The notes beneath the pieces are model-generated. The model searched no databases. It was not told the origin of the DNA and worked only from the letters and a program-made list of their open reading frames with translations. Of a DNA stretch of 64,000 bases, positions 44,153 to 54,576 are shown in pieces (positions within the stretch are counted from its first letter, which is position 1; the number at the start of each line of letters is the position of its first letter). Source of the stretch: JACDAE01 sp963717195 (lineage in GTDB: Bacteria; Chloroflexota; Ktedonobacteria; Ktedonobacterales; Ktedonobacteraceae). The stretch is from the NCBI GenBank assembly GCA_963717195.1, contig CAVQVR010000006.1:434001-498000 (forward strand), read 5' to 3'. Both the position numbers and the translations under genes were made by a program.

Positions 44153-45514
44153 TTACGGATACCAGCCCCACGGGTTGCTGCGATCAACACGCGGATCCCC
44201 GGTCCAGGTCCAGGCCGTATCGTACAAATGGTTGTTGTTCAGATACCAGCCAGCCAGCGCACCAATTTCATCGGAGTACGAGGTTAACTCGCCGGAACCT
44301 ACGTTCGTCACCCAACCAGTGTTATATCCAGCCAGGGCGTATCTGGCGATATCAACGCCCGAATCTCCCGCTGCCGAAGCCAGGTGAGCAAAATGGATCA
44401 GGTGCCGGATGCCCATGTGAATCGAAATGCCGATATCGTAGAAATTCGCAGGCACTAAATCGTACTGGTAGATCTGAGGCACATCCGTCTCAGGCTGATA
44501 GTTCGGATTGGTATTGACGTAAGCCGTCTCGGCTGCCTGCAAAGGGCCGTAAGAATGCCCGGAAGCTCCACTCCCGGAGGTCCCACTTCCAAGCGACGAT
44601 CCCCCGGTCTCCAGTCCACCCTGCAACGTTAATTCGCGGGTAGCCTGGCCCAGGAAGAACGCATAGGCCTTTTCTAGAGTGGAAAAACCAAATGTGCTGT
44701 GAATAATGCTCCAGTACTCCTGCACTTGCTGCTCGATCAGCACTTTCACCTGCTGCTGACTCAGGCTGCTCGCGTCAGAGATCATCGTGGAGACTGGTGT
44801 ACCCACTGGGAAGTAGCGGTCAATGTTGGGTTCTGACCCGGTTGGCGTAGGAGTTGGTGTCGCAGCTTGAGTAGGCGTGGGCGTTACTCCTTGAGTCGGC
44901 ACAACTGTCGGCGTCGTCGCCCGCGTAGGCGCGATTGTAGGCGTTGCGGTGGCTGATGAGCCTCCAGGCTCTGTTCCCCAACTGAGCGTACCCGAGATGT
45001 AGCCGGTGATGTATGACCAGGGCACATAGCTGCTCGCGGATGCATTGAACGAGTAATCATTGGCCTGGTTATAGTTCGACCAATCGGACTTTGCAAAGCG
45101 GCTTTGTACCTCAACAGTTGCGCCAGCCGCAAGACTTCCAGCCGCACTGGTAAAGCCGATTTGCAGATAATGATCCGCGTTGCTCAAAGGTGTACTCAGA
45201 CTGACAAATGTACCAGTCACATTCGAACTGCCTGCGTTAGACCAGTCGCACCAGAAATTCTGAGACTGGGCGCCATCCTCTGTGTAATAGTAGCGGATCG
45301 TTATATTCGACAGAGCAATGGCCGTAGAACCCGTGTTCACAATCTCTACATGAGGATAGATTGTGTTGCTCGTTGCCGAGGTATTGGTGTTAAACATCAA
45401 TAGTTGGATAGTTGATGCTGCGAAGACTGAGGTTCTGGCCACAACAAATGCTGAAGCCAACACGAGCAGCAGGCCAATAGAGGTCGCCAACTGCGCGACT
45501 TTCGATTTTTTCAT
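44153..45514 (-). CDS. Secreted CBM3 protein with lysozyme-like C-terminal domain
   Basis: About 453 residues from ATG 45514 (MKKSKVAQLATSIGLLL, a signal peptide cleaved after VFA). Residues about 35-180 form a family 3 carbohydrate-binding module (YPHVEIVNTGSTAIALSNIT, IRYYYTEDG, WCDWSN, VSLSTPLSNADHYLQIGF, AKSDWSNYNQANDYS), which binds cellulose or chitin. A Thr/Pro linker is followed by a 250-residue helical domain with GQATRELTLQGGLETG and SGHSYGPLQAAE. This resembles the Glu ... S-x-G-x-x-Q pattern of lytic-transglycosylase-like folds. The catalytic assignment is an inference; it could equally be a chitosanase-like or structural domain. Confidence 0.78.
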   Translation of the reverse strand: MKKSKVAQLATSIGLLLVLASAFVVARTSVFAASTIQLLMFNTNTSATSNTIYPHVEIVNTGSTAIALSNITIRYYYTEDGAQSQNFWCDWSNAGSSNVTGTFVSLSTPLSNADHYLQIGFTSAAGSLAAGATVEVQSRFAKSDWSNYNQANDYSFNASASSYVPWSYITGYISGTLSWGTEPGGSSATATPTIAPTRATTPTVVPTQGVTPTPTQAATPTPTPTGSEPNIDRYFPVGTPVSTMISDASSLSQQQVKVLIEQQVQEYWSIIHSTFGFSTLEKAYAFFLGQATRELTLQGGLETGGSSLGSGTSGSGASGHSYGPLQAAETAYVNTNPNYQPETDVPQIYQYDLVPANFYDIGISIHMGIRHLIHFAHLASAAGDSGVDIARYALAGYNTGWVTNVGSGELTSYSDEIGALAGWYLNNNHLYDTAWTWTGDPRVDRSNPWGWYP

Positions 45515-45855
45515 CCTTGAAATCCTTTGTGTTATCTCGGACCAGCCACGCGCTGCAACCAATCTGGCAAAAACGATCACAATCCACTCTCATGCACTCG
45601 TTTTCAATGCCAACTCAGCTCTGCGCTTGACGGCACCATTTCGCCACTCATGTCGTTCCTGAAACCTGATCGATCCTTCTTCTCTAAGTTTCAAGAAGTA
45701 GCTTGTCATAAGAAAAAAACGATACTCTGATACACCTTGTTGTGCTTGTATCATAGCATATCAAGGAGTGGGCCGTAAAGACAAAGAGTAGCTGATCCAG
45801 GACTTTCGGTATAAGTAATCCTGGACGTTTCGAATATACGGAGGCCAGGCTCATA

Positions 45856-45885
45856 TTGACAAGCAAACATAAATCCGAGTAAAAT
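45856..45885 (+). promoter_or_regulatory. Candidate promoter upstream of the GH59 gene
   Basis: TTGACA (45856-45861), an 18-nt spacer and TAAAAT (45880-45885). The transcript would have a leader of about 275 nt before ATG 46168, including a possible 15-codon leader peptide with a ribosome site (ATG 45908, stop 45955). Nothing else was recognised in 45515-46167. Confidence 0.45.
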
Positions 45886-46167
45886 AGGAGGAACCGGAGG
45901 TTCTCAAATGTGTCTTAGGAAAGGCAATTCTCTCAAGGATGAAAATATTTCTTAATGAAGAAGATATAAAAAAGCATTTTTTATTCTCCACCTTATTTTC
46001 TCTCTCCTCTATAGTGAGTGCACTCCCAGATACAATTTGTCTCCGCGTATACCTTTTACCTACTAACCCGGGACGATCCTTACAGTGGTATTTCCGCTTA
46101 ATCTCCACTGAAGGTGGTCATTCGTACATGCAGAAAACGTGTACACTCAAAGGAGACACCTTACTCT

Positions 46168-49100
46168 ATGAAGAAACGCTTGAATCGTCGTCAATTTTTA
46201 GGAATTTCGGCGAGCGCAACTGTTATGGCTGCGTTTGGAAGCACGCCAGTATTCGCCGCAACAACTCCTTCGACCGCGATCACTCTCGACGGCAATGCGG
46301 CTGGACGTATCTTCGATGGCATCGGCGGCATCAGTGGTGGGGGTGGCACATCTCGTTTACTTATTGATTATCCTGCTCATCAACAGAGCCAGATTCTCGA
46401 TTATCTCTTTAGACCAAATTATGGAGCCAGTCTGCATATTCTAAAATGTGAAATTGGCAGTGATACGGATACGACCAATGGTGCTGAAGCAAGCCACATG
46501 CGCACTCGCACTGACCAGAACTACGAGCGTGGTTATGAGTGGTGGTTAATGGAACAGGCAAAGGCTCGTAACAGCTCTATTAAGCTCTATGGCCTGGAAT
46601 GGGGCGCTCCTGGTTGGTTCACGCCCGATATTGATCCCAGTAATGCCTTCTGGTCAAATGATAATATTAACTACCTTATAAACTGGATCAGTCATGCCCA
46701 GTCGGATCATGGTCTCTTCATCGATTATCTTGGCGGACACAATGAAAGTGGCTACAATATTACCTGGTATGAAACTCTCCGCACCGCATTGAACAATGCT
46801 GGCTTCACAAAGACGAAGATCGTTGGTGCCGACTCAACCTGGTCCATCGCCGGTGATCTCAGCACTAATCCAGCTTTCAGTGCAGTCATTGATATTGTCG
46901 GGACACACTATCCATGCGGTTATCTCGGCAATTACAGTACCTGCAACAGCACCCCGACTGCCGAGAGCTTGAATAAACCTCTGTGGGCCAGCGAAAACGG
47001 TTCCGAAGACTATAATGCTGGAGCCGAAGCCCTGGCACGCGCACTCAACCGGGGATACATCGATGGGAAAATGACTTCATTAATTAACTGGAGTCTGATT
47101 GCGGCCTGGTACTCGACGTTGCCGTTTGCAGGTGATGGGCTCATGCTGGCCGATGAACCCTGGTCTGGACACTATGAGATAGGCAAAAGTATCTGGGTCA
47201 TGGCGCATACAGGGCAATTTACGCAGCCCGGCTGGCAGTATCTTGATAGTGCCTGCGGATACCTGGGTGGTAGCAAAAGTAATGGCAGCTACGTGACGCT
47301 CAAATCAACCAATAATACTGACTATAGCATTATTATCGAGACACTGGATGCTACTGCTGCACAAACATTCAGTTTTACGGTGACGGGCGGCCTCTCTACT
47401 CACGCGGTACATGTCTGGGCCACCAATCTCAATTCTACAAACTCGCAGGATTACTTTGTACATCAGCAGACTATTGCGCTCAATCAAGGAACTCTTTCGC
47501 TCACATTGGAGCCTGGGTATCTCTATAGCTTGAGCACTACCAATGGGCAACATAAAGGGAGTGCAGTGGGACCCAATTCTGCGCCTCTGGGATTGCATTA
47601 CCAGGAAAACTTTGATAGCTATGCTACAGGTACGCTTGCTCGCTACTTCTCTGATATTAATGGTGCGTTTGAAACGGCTGCTGCAGGTGGTGGACGGACC
47701 GGGAATGCCTATCGCCAGGTCATTACGACCGCTCCTATCGCCTGGGTGAAGTCGTTCTCTCCAACCACGATCGTTGGAGACCCGAACTGGGCACATTACG
47801 AGGTCAGCGTCGATATATTGCTCGAACAGGCTGGTTGGGTTGAATTACTTGGATGTGCCAATAGTAGTAGTATATTCACAAGCTCCCCATCGATGGCGGC
47901 ATATCATTTCCAGATCAGCGATACAGGTGCCTGGACGCTGTATAGAGTCGATGCGTACAGCAATCAAACGCAGTTGGCATCAGGGCAAAATCTGCAAGCT
48001 GGTGTACCTACACCTCTTGGGTTCAATATATGGCACACTCTCACATTGAGCTTTGCCTATGGCGTCGTCCAGGCTTCGCTTGATAGCGATGTCGTCGCGA
48101 CAGTCTATGACGCAGTCTATCCAGGCGGCCAGGCCGGTTTATCCGTGAGCGAATGGATTAATGCGCAGTTCGATAACTTCGTTGTCAACCCAAAAGGCTC
48201 ATCTCATCCAAATGGTAATGGTAATACTGCATACACGATCACCAATCGCAATAGTGGCCAGGCACTGGAAATTCCCGCTGCCTCTATTACTCTTCCTGCT
48301 GCAGTAGCTGATCAGAATCTGTACACCTATACTCAGAATCAGCAGTGGACATTTGTTGCGCTAGAAGGTAATTACGATAAGATCAGCAACCTGCAGAGTG
48401 GTCTTGTACTTGAGGATCTCTCCAGCGTTACGACTACTGGTTCTCCAATTGGCCAGAATCCCTGGAGTGGAGGCTATAATCAGCAATGGAGTCTCGTTCC
48501 CGCCAGTAATGGTTACACCTTCATTGTGAATCGCCTGAGTGGCCTCGTGCTTGAGGTACCTGCTCAGTCCACTAATCCTGGTGCGCAGGTCGACCAATTC
48601 ACCAATAATGGCGGTACGAACCAGCAGTGGAGCATTGGCGAAGTCGGTTTTAGTGCCAACATGTTCTATACGATTAGCAATAAAAATAGCGGTCTTGCTC
48701 TGGAGATAGCGAATAGCTCTACCACGGTAGGCGCAACAGCCGCTCAAAATACATATTCTTATAGCAAGAATCAACAATGGCAACTCATTCCACTTGTTGA
48801 CCATGGATACTACAAGATCAGCAACAGCAATAGCGGCCTCGTGCTTGAGGATCTCAATGGCTCAGAGAAGAATGGGGCAACGGTTGACCAGGTAGCCTGG
48901 AGTGGGGGTTATGAGCAGCAATGGAGCTTCCAGCCATATAACGGCTATGTTACCATTAAGAACCGTCAAAGCAACCATCTGCTTAATGTTGCTGGTGAGT
49001 CTGTCGCACCGGGGGCAGTGGTGAACCTATGGTCCAACGATGGGTATGACAGTGAGCTATGGAGCATCGGAAAAGTTGGCTTTGGTCCCAGTGTTCCTTA

Positions 49101-49516
49101 CAAGATTGTCAATGCGCATAGCGGCCTTGTGCTAGAGATAGTGGGTAGTTCTACCACGCCGGGAGCAACAACGGATCAAAACACCTATACAGGCAATACC
49201 GGTCAGCAGTGGAACGTTGTTGATCTTGGCAATGGATACTACAAAATCGTCAATGTGAACAGCGGTCAGGTCATTGATGACCTGAACTTTGCCTCCACCC
49301 CTGGCTCAGCGGTAGGACAGTGGTCCTGGAATGGAGGGAACGACCAGCAATGGAAACTTCTCCTCAATAGCAATGGGACCTATACGATTTCAGAACCGCA
49401 ATACAGGTCTGGCGCTTGATGTGTTTAACCAATCCACCAGCCCTGGAGCAATCGTGGAGCAGTGGACAGCCAATGGCGGTGCGAACCAGCAGTGGAATAT
49501 TGTCCAGGCTTCGTAA
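46168..49516 (+). pseudogene. Tat-exported GH59 (galactocerebrosidase-like) glycosidase with ricin-type repeats, late frameshift
   Basis: Start ATG 46168 gives MKKRLNRRQFLGISASATVM, a twin-arginine signal. The catalytic part matches GH59 closely: FDGIGGISGGGGTSRLLIDY, SQILDYLFRPNYGASLHILK, RGYEWWLMEQAKAR and EPWSGHYEIGKSIWVMAHT. The acid/base Glu is about E193 (LGGHNESGYN) and the nucleophile about E276 (LWASENGS). A concanavalin-like domain follows (about 480-660), then from about 690 repeated beta-trefoil units with QQW motifs and NxNSGLVLE, i.e. CBM13/RICIN lectin. The frame ends at 49419 because of one extra T in 49388-49390. Without it the last repeat continues to 49516 (ANGGANQQWNIVQAS). 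GH59 removes beta-galactose from galactolipids; the substrate here is unknown. Confidence 0.88.
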
Positions 49517-49537
49517 CTGAAGTCCAGCGTTAAAAAC

Positions 49538-49591
49538 TGAAGATGAGTTATCCCAATTTTTGTTTCAAAAATTCGAGATAACTCATCTTCA
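49538..49591. terminator. Terminator hairpin after the GH59 gene
   Basis: Left arm 49538-49562 and right arm 49566-49591 form a nearly perfect stem of about 24 bp with a 3-nt loop and a T-run inside it. It is placed 21 nt after the restored GH59 stop. Confidence 0.7.
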
Positions 49592-49694
49592 ATCCAATGA
49601 CCTTGAGCATCGTCGTTTTATTAAATACGTGCTTGCCAACACCACACTTATTCTCGACGCGCTGGAACTAAATGATGAGGTTCTTCTTGTACTC

Positions 49695-49979
49695 TTAGAC
49701 TCTATGAGCGAATTGATTCATATCTACTTTAAACCAGTTTCCTTTCTCATCTCCAAGAGTGTAATGGTCATGTACCCAATCAAACCAAAATCCGTAAGCA
49801 TCGGTCGCGGTGACTATCGTACCAGAGATGCTTTCTATTTCGTCTTCATAGGCACTTTCAGGGAGTTCCCTTTCCTTCACCTATCGGCACAACAATTTCA
49901 TACTCCTGAATATTCTTTTCCTGAAGAAGTTTTTTCAGGATTCCCCTCTCCTTTTCGGTCAGTTCTCCACCTTTCATAA
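49695..49979 (-). pseudogene. Small hypothetical protein with a probable frameshift
   Basis: From ATG 49979 (GGAGGTCCTT upstream) the minus strand reads MKGGELTEKERGILKKLLQE then KNIQEYEIVVPIG, and stops soon after. A shifted frame continues KERELPESAYEDEIESISG to AFGYG-like aromatic stretch YGFWFDWVHDHYTLGD and ends HRV at 49695. The two parts together would give about 94 residues. Coding quality and ribosome site support a real gene. The family is not recognised. Confidence 0.4.
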
Positions 49980-50022
49980 GGACCTCCATTTCTTCTGTTT
50001 TTGGATATGCTCCTCATATCCT

Positions 50023-50286
50023 TTAAGAAAATTGTTTGTTGAAATATCCCCAAGGATCCGCCTTATTACGAATATTATAGTACGTTACAAGCGTCCCCCT
50101 ATAGAAGCCAATAGAAACTATACTATTCATAAATGTGCTCACTGTATAGGAATGAATAGCGTTGAGTGTCCATAACAGTGGGATAATCACGATGAGGAGC
50201 ATGATGAGAATGAGTAATTTGGTACTAAAGTTTCGCACTTCTGGATCCCTTTTATCTCTCTGTGTCCAAGACGACAATGGTACCAA
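50023..50286 (-). CDS. Small hypothetical membrane protein
   Basis: 87 residues with one strong hydrophobic helix (LLILIMLLIVIIPLLW) and a polar C-terminus (TLVTYYNIRNKADPWGYFN). It lies 43 nt upstream of the small gene at 49979 on the same strand. The start codon is uncertain and no family is recognised. It may be a damaged 3' part of a longer gene. The stretch 50287-50711 holds no supportable gene. Confidence 0.35.
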   Translation of the reverse strand: MVPLSSWTQRDKRDPEVRNFSTKLLILIMLLIVIIPLLWTLNAIHSYTVSTFMNSIVSIGFYRGTLVTYYNIRNKADPWGYFNKQFS

Positions 50287-50711
50287 CGCTTCAGGTTACC
50301 TGACCACCATGGCATACGCACTGAGGATCCTGGAAAGGGCTCTGAAGCGTTATCGACCACGAGACTCAGAAAGAGTAGAGCCTCCATTCAGGCAAGCAAA
50401 CCTTCCTAAAGATGATTTGAACCTTGCCTGATCGAAAGCATTCAATGAGAGGAAGGATCGACTCTCGTTGCCATGCTCTTGCTGTTGGATCGAGATGCGG
50501 AGTTTGCAGCATGGCAATGGATGAAGTCAACCGTTCGACGGTACTCTGCTTTTGTGTCTGAGTCTGTACATGCTGGCCACCGAGTTGTGGCTCAGAGTGG
50601 GAAGCCGTCCATGGCAGAGACAGGCGTTTACGCTTGTTCATTATCGTATCATATCAAGGGAAAAAACACGGCATGCTTCACACCTTCTCAAGCGTTACGG
50701 GTATTGATCAT

Positions 50712-51305
50712 TTACGGCAACTGGCTAGAGTCCCTGATGAGAGTTTGTAATTCGTCGAAATTCTCGTACACATCATTAAGAGTGAACGGTTCGCCCTCCT
50801 TTCGTATGAGGCGTATATACTCTTGACCAGAAGATGCTCTTCCCGACTCGAGAGCCTGGATCTCTTCCCATCGCACATGGTCAATACGATGGCCCCGTAT
50901 GTTCCAGCGAACCTGCAGGAGACCGTGCTCACAGACAATCCCTCGCCTCTTTTTCAGAGAGGGGATGCGGACAAGCAAAACAAACAGCCCTAAGAGAATC
51001 ACGCACCCAAAAGTAAACAAAGACGTGAGAAGTGAGTAATGCTCCTCATACAGTTGTCCTACTGCCAGCGTATCCTGGGGATGTTCAGCAGTGAGCACAA
51101 GGATCTTTTGCCAATTGATGATTGCGAAAAGGATGAGGGTATTCGACCCAAGAAGAGGGAGAATGATGAAAACCCAGGCAATAATACGTAGCTTGAGTAT
51201 GTCTCTCTCCTTCGCACGATACAGAACCAGAGGGAGGCCTAGTCCATGATCCTCTATCAACTGCCTGTCTCCAAGAGAGATCGGCATTGTGGCATCTTGC
51301 GGCAT
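50712..51305 (-). CDS. DUF6585-like membrane protein
   Basis: 197 residues from ATG 51305 (AAAGGAG upstream). Two membrane helices (IIAWVFIILPLLGSNTLILFA and LLTSLFTFGCVILLGLFVLLV) are followed by a cytoplasmic PH-like beta domain: RRGIVCEHGLLQVRWNIR, DHVRWEEIQALESG, GEPFTLNDVYENFDELQTLI. This layout (two helices, then a 'region with name' PH-like fold) matches proteins annotated DUF6585. The function is unknown. The WD40-like gene lies 58 nt upstream on the same strand, so they may share a transcript. Confidence 0.72.
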   Translation of the reverse strand: MPQDATMPISLGDRQLIEDHGLGLPLVLYRAKERDILKLRIIAWVFIILPLLGSNTLILFAIINWQKILVLTAEHPQDTLAVGQLYEEHYSLLTSLFTFGCVILLGLFVLLVRIPSLKKRRGIVCEHGLLQVRWNIRGHRIDHVRWEEIQALESGRASSGQEYIRLIRKEGEPFTLNDVYENFDELQTLIRDSSQLP

Positions 51306-51363
51306 AAACGATGATCTCCTTTCAGAGGTGGCTGTCCCTGGCAGGACAGCCACTTGCTCAGTT

Positions 51364-52356
51364 TTAACTCTCCACTCTCCAGATCTTGATCGTATAATCC
51401 TCTTTTTCCATATCATTCTCAAAAACACTGGCTCCCGCAGTCGCAATATCACCTGTACGTGACCAATCTAATCCACCGATCGGATCGGTCCAATCGTCCA
51501 TCAGTCCAGGATGAGCCGCAAACGAGGCAACACACTCAAAGGCCGAAACCGACCAGATATCGACCGTGCCATTACTTTTACTACTCATGAGAAATTGGCT
51601 CTCTGGGGAAAAAGCCACAAAACCATAGCGGTACTCCGTCGTCTCGGGAAATTTCTGGAGTAATTGGAATGACTCGAGATCATAGACATAGACTTCATCG
51701 AGATGAACAATTGCCAGTAAATTTCCATTGGGGGCGATTGCCTGGTTCATAATCCCACGAAGTGGAAGCGTCGTTTGCCGTATCAAGCGTTTTTGCACCA
51801 GATCGACATGACAAATCTGTCCATATCCCTCTCTGCTCGAAGCCCCAAACACTAATCGCTGCCCATCAGGAGTAAACTGGACACATCTGCTGCTTTCTTT
51901 CAACAGATCCGTTTTATGATCCTCTGGACGATTATAGAATTCTGGGAAAGGGAGCGGCAGCAGAGAACATTCCTCGGTCTGCAAATCCCACAACAAGAGA
52001 CTTCTGGGGCCATCCCCACTCACCAACCAGTGCTGATCCGGAGAAAAGGCATACTGTTGTTGAGAGAGGAAAGGCAAGATCACTCCTTCCTTCCCTTCCG
52101 ACGAAACCAGTTGGATGCGCTTGTCTTGATTACGAAATGCAACCATCTTGCCATCAGGAGTAAAGCACGGCAAGGCGGCTTGACGAAATGGGAGTGAGCG
52201 TTCATACTCCCACCTTCCATTCTCATCGCGTCGCCAGAGGTAGAGCGCTTCTCCATCTGAGGAGACGAGCCGTTTGCCATCCAAAGAGAAGCGCAAATCC
52301 CAGGTTTCTTTTTTGTGCTGGTTCATTTGTTGTATCAATGAGATCTGTAGTAACAT
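51364..52356 (-). CDS. WD40-like beta-propeller protein
   Basis: 330 residues from ATG 52356 (TGGAGGAACT upstream). It has repeated propeller blades with the pattern FSPDxxxLVSGD...LLLWDL: WDLRFSLDGKRLVSSDGEAL, YAFSPDQHWLVSGDG, VQFTPDGQRLVFGASS, VAFSPESQFLMSSKSNGTVD and TAGAS...YTIKIWRVE. There is no signal peptide, so it is probably a cytoplasmic protein-interaction scaffold. The frame is open upstream into the RHS remnant, but the 52356 start has the ribosome site and matches the fold. Confidence 0.82.
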   Translation of the reverse strand: MLLQISLIQQMNQHKKETWDLRFSLDGKRLVSSDGEALYLWRRDENGRWEYERSLPFRQAALPCFTPDGKMVAFRNQDKRIQLVSSEGKEGVILPFLSQQQYAFSPDQHWLVSGDGPRSLLLWDLQTEECSLLPLPFPEFYNRPEDHKTDLLKESSRCVQFTPDGQRLVFGASSREGYGQICHVDLVQKRLIRQTTLPLRGIMNQAIAPNGNLLAIVHLDEVYVYDLESFQLLQKFPETTEYRYGFVAFSPESQFLMSSKSNGTVDIWSVSAFECVASFAAHPGLMDDWTDPIGGLDWSRTGDIATAGASVFENDMEKEDYTIKIWRVES

Positions 52357-52375
52357 AGTTCCTCCATGTTCCCAG

Positions 52376-53600
52376 TTATCAGATGAGCCATCCGGTGGCG
52401 CTGTAGCCGGGCGTGATGGTTTCCCCTGTTGGATAGGTCTGGGTGAGCACTTGCCCACCGTCATTATAGGTTCCCTGGCTGGTATACGCCGTCCCATTCA
52501 CGGTCTCGACGTTTTGGGTCTGCTGCCCACGCACATCGTAGGTGTAGGCATACGAACCCGAGAGATTGCCACTCCCCGTGAAGCTTTCGCTGGTTAACTT
52601 GCCGATACCATCGTTGCCATTGGCGGTGCTATCGTAGCTGAAGGTATCCCAGGCACCCGTCGCACTGTTGGTGCTATTGTGCCAGAGCTGGCGGTTGAGC
52701 CCATCATACCTGCATAGATCGTGCCTGCACCCCCACGGGCATCCACCGTTTGCGTCACGTTGCCATTAGGATCATAGGTCGCCGTCGAAGTCCCGCTATC
52801 CGGATCATTCTGGCTGGTCGCATGCCCCAATGCATCATAGGTCGTGGTGGACCACCGTCCCATCCGGCGATTTCGTCGAGAGCAGATCCCCCGCCGCATT
52901 GTAGGTGTACGCTGTGGTCGCATAGAGCGCATAGGTACTGCTACTGGCACCCGTGTAGGTTTGTAGTTGGCTTTTCCTAGTCCTCCTGTGAGTGACGCCG
53001 CCTGGTGCCCATTGGCATCCTGCACGAGTCTCTTGTCCATAACACCCGCTATCACTGGTGCCTGCGACTCCACACATCACGCTCTCGGTCGAGGTGGTTG
53101 TGTGCGAATTGGGATCGGTGATGCTCGTCTGACGCAACGTGGTATAGGTCGTACTGGTTCCCGGCTGGCTGCTATCGGGAATGGAATAGGCTGCTGGTCC
53201 CGCTACCCCGCTAGAGGCTGCGACCAGGTACGGGTTGCTCTTGAAGATCTCTCGCCCGGCAAGCTCTCACCGGTCATGCGTCCCAGCAGATCATAGTTCA
53301 CGCTGGTGGTCTGGCTATTGGCATCCGCTGCACTCACCGGCCAGGTACCATAGCCGAAGAGCACCGTGGTGTTGGCATAACTGGTGCTGCTACGTTGATT
53401 GAGTGCGTTGGTCGCCGTGGTCGGGAACGCGTTAAACGTGCTCTCGTAGCTCGTACAAGCCGTGTATTGCGTGCTCCCAACCGTACAGCCGGTATGTCCA
53501 CTGATTCCGGCATTGGCATCAGCGTCCGTTGCTCCGATGGCATTGCCAGAGACATCATAGGACTGCGCGTGGTACTGGGCACTCTACTCAATCGGGTCAA
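52376..53600 (-). pseudogene. Degenerate RHS-repeat gene fragment
   Basis: Reading the minus strand in changing frames gives RHS/YD repeats. Around 53590-53200 it shows QSYDVSGNAIGATDADANAG and TSVNYDLLGRMTGESLPG. Around 52860-52710 it shows TTTYDALGHATSQNDPDSG and ATYDPNGNVTQTVDARG. Around 52680-52380 it shows YDGLNRQLWHN, TFSYDSTANGNDG and SGSYAYTYDVRGQQTQN, with a stop at about 52378. At least three frame changes and both ends missing mark it as a relic or as very error-rich sequence. It is the middle part of an RHS shell protein whose C-terminal cassettes lie upstream in this strand's direction (55.6-64 kb). Confidence 0.8.
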
Positions 53601-53679
53601 TTCTACATCGTGTTTACGCAGTTTTACAACTCAAGAGTAGACAAACGTCGTAGCTACAGGAAGCTCTCTTTCCCTCTTT

Positions 53680-54552
53680 TTACTTCATCCTCTGTTCTTT
53701 GAGAATGCGCTGAAACAGAGGATCCTCTTCAATGCGTGCAATGCAACTCAGCACGTGCTTCCAGTCCGTAGGTTCTTTTTGACGAGCCGCACGAAAAGTT
53801 TCTTCCAGCATTGTGGCCCTTTGTTGGTGCTCTTGTTGTAAAGATACGAGATCGCGTGCAAAGTGTGGATCGGTCCAATAGTGCGGGGCTGCCGCCACCC
53901 GTTTCGCCATCCGTGCTATTAATAGCTGGTCAAACGCTCGCAGATCTGCCAGAAAATCTGCAATTGGCAAGGAGATCTGCCCGATCTGTGCTTCCCATGC
54001 TGGGATCCCATTGATCAGACGGTCACGATTATCCCACCCGATATGGATCTGAGTTCCATCACTCCAAAACCAGATACGTGGACCAGAGACCAGATAGACC
54101 GTAAATACTGCTCGCTCATACCACCAACGCGCAGCCGTAAGATAGACGTCCGTCTCTTCTTCCATTTTCTCTTCGTCCGTCTCTTCAGGACGTTCATCAT
54201 TCCAGGTATCACGCGCAGTGATCCAATTCTTCCACGCAGAAATATCAGAGACTCGTTGAAGAAGTGGAAGAGGAAGTGGCTCCAAAAGTGCAGGAAGCAA
54301 CTCGAGCAGATCTGCCCACAAACGAGCCACATAGTAATCGACAGCGAGACCATTGGCCAAACGAGGTGCCTCGAGTTGTTCTGCCACTTGAGGGGTATAC
54401 CAGAACAGGCGTGTTGTGCCTACATCGATCCAATACCATCCATCAGTAAGAGTATACCAGCTAATATGGCGCTCTTCCATTGGCCTCTCTTTTAATGGTG
54501 AGATTTCCGTAAACAATTCTGGAAAAGAGAACAAATCAAAATTGAAAAGCAT
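53680..54552 (-). CDS. DUF5984-like protein, candidate immunity protein
   Basis: 290 residues, starting MLFNFDLFSFPELFTEISPL, then ISWYTLTDGWYWIDVGTTRL, a wording typical of proteins annotated DUF5984. It is rich in Trp and acidic residues, without signal or membrane helices. Such proteins often sit beside polymorphic toxins. Here it lies 24 nt after the preceding unknown gene, in a likely operon downstream of the RHS-RNase cassette. This makes it a candidate immunity protein (inference). Confidence 0.7.
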   Translation of the reverse strand: MLFNFDLFSFPELFTEISPLKERPMEERHISWYTLTDGWYWIDVGTTRLFWYTPQVAEQLEAPRLANGLAVDYYVARLWADLLELLPALLEPLPLPLLQRVSDISAWKNWITARDTWNDERPEETDEEKMEEETDVYLTAARWWYERAVFTVYLVSGPRIWFWSDGTQIHIGWDNRDRLINGIPAWEAQIGQISLPIADFLADLRAFDQLLIARMAKRVAAAPHYWTDPHFARDLVSLQQEHQQRATMLEETFRAARQKEPTDWKHVLSCIARIEEDPLFQRILKEQRMK

Positions 54553-54576
54553 TCTTGTGCACGCCTTTTCTTTTGT

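Noticed and set aside
50366..50826. Possible transposase remnant on either strand
   Set aside because: Neither frame shows a DDE, HUH or serine-recombinase motif, and no terminal repeats flank it.
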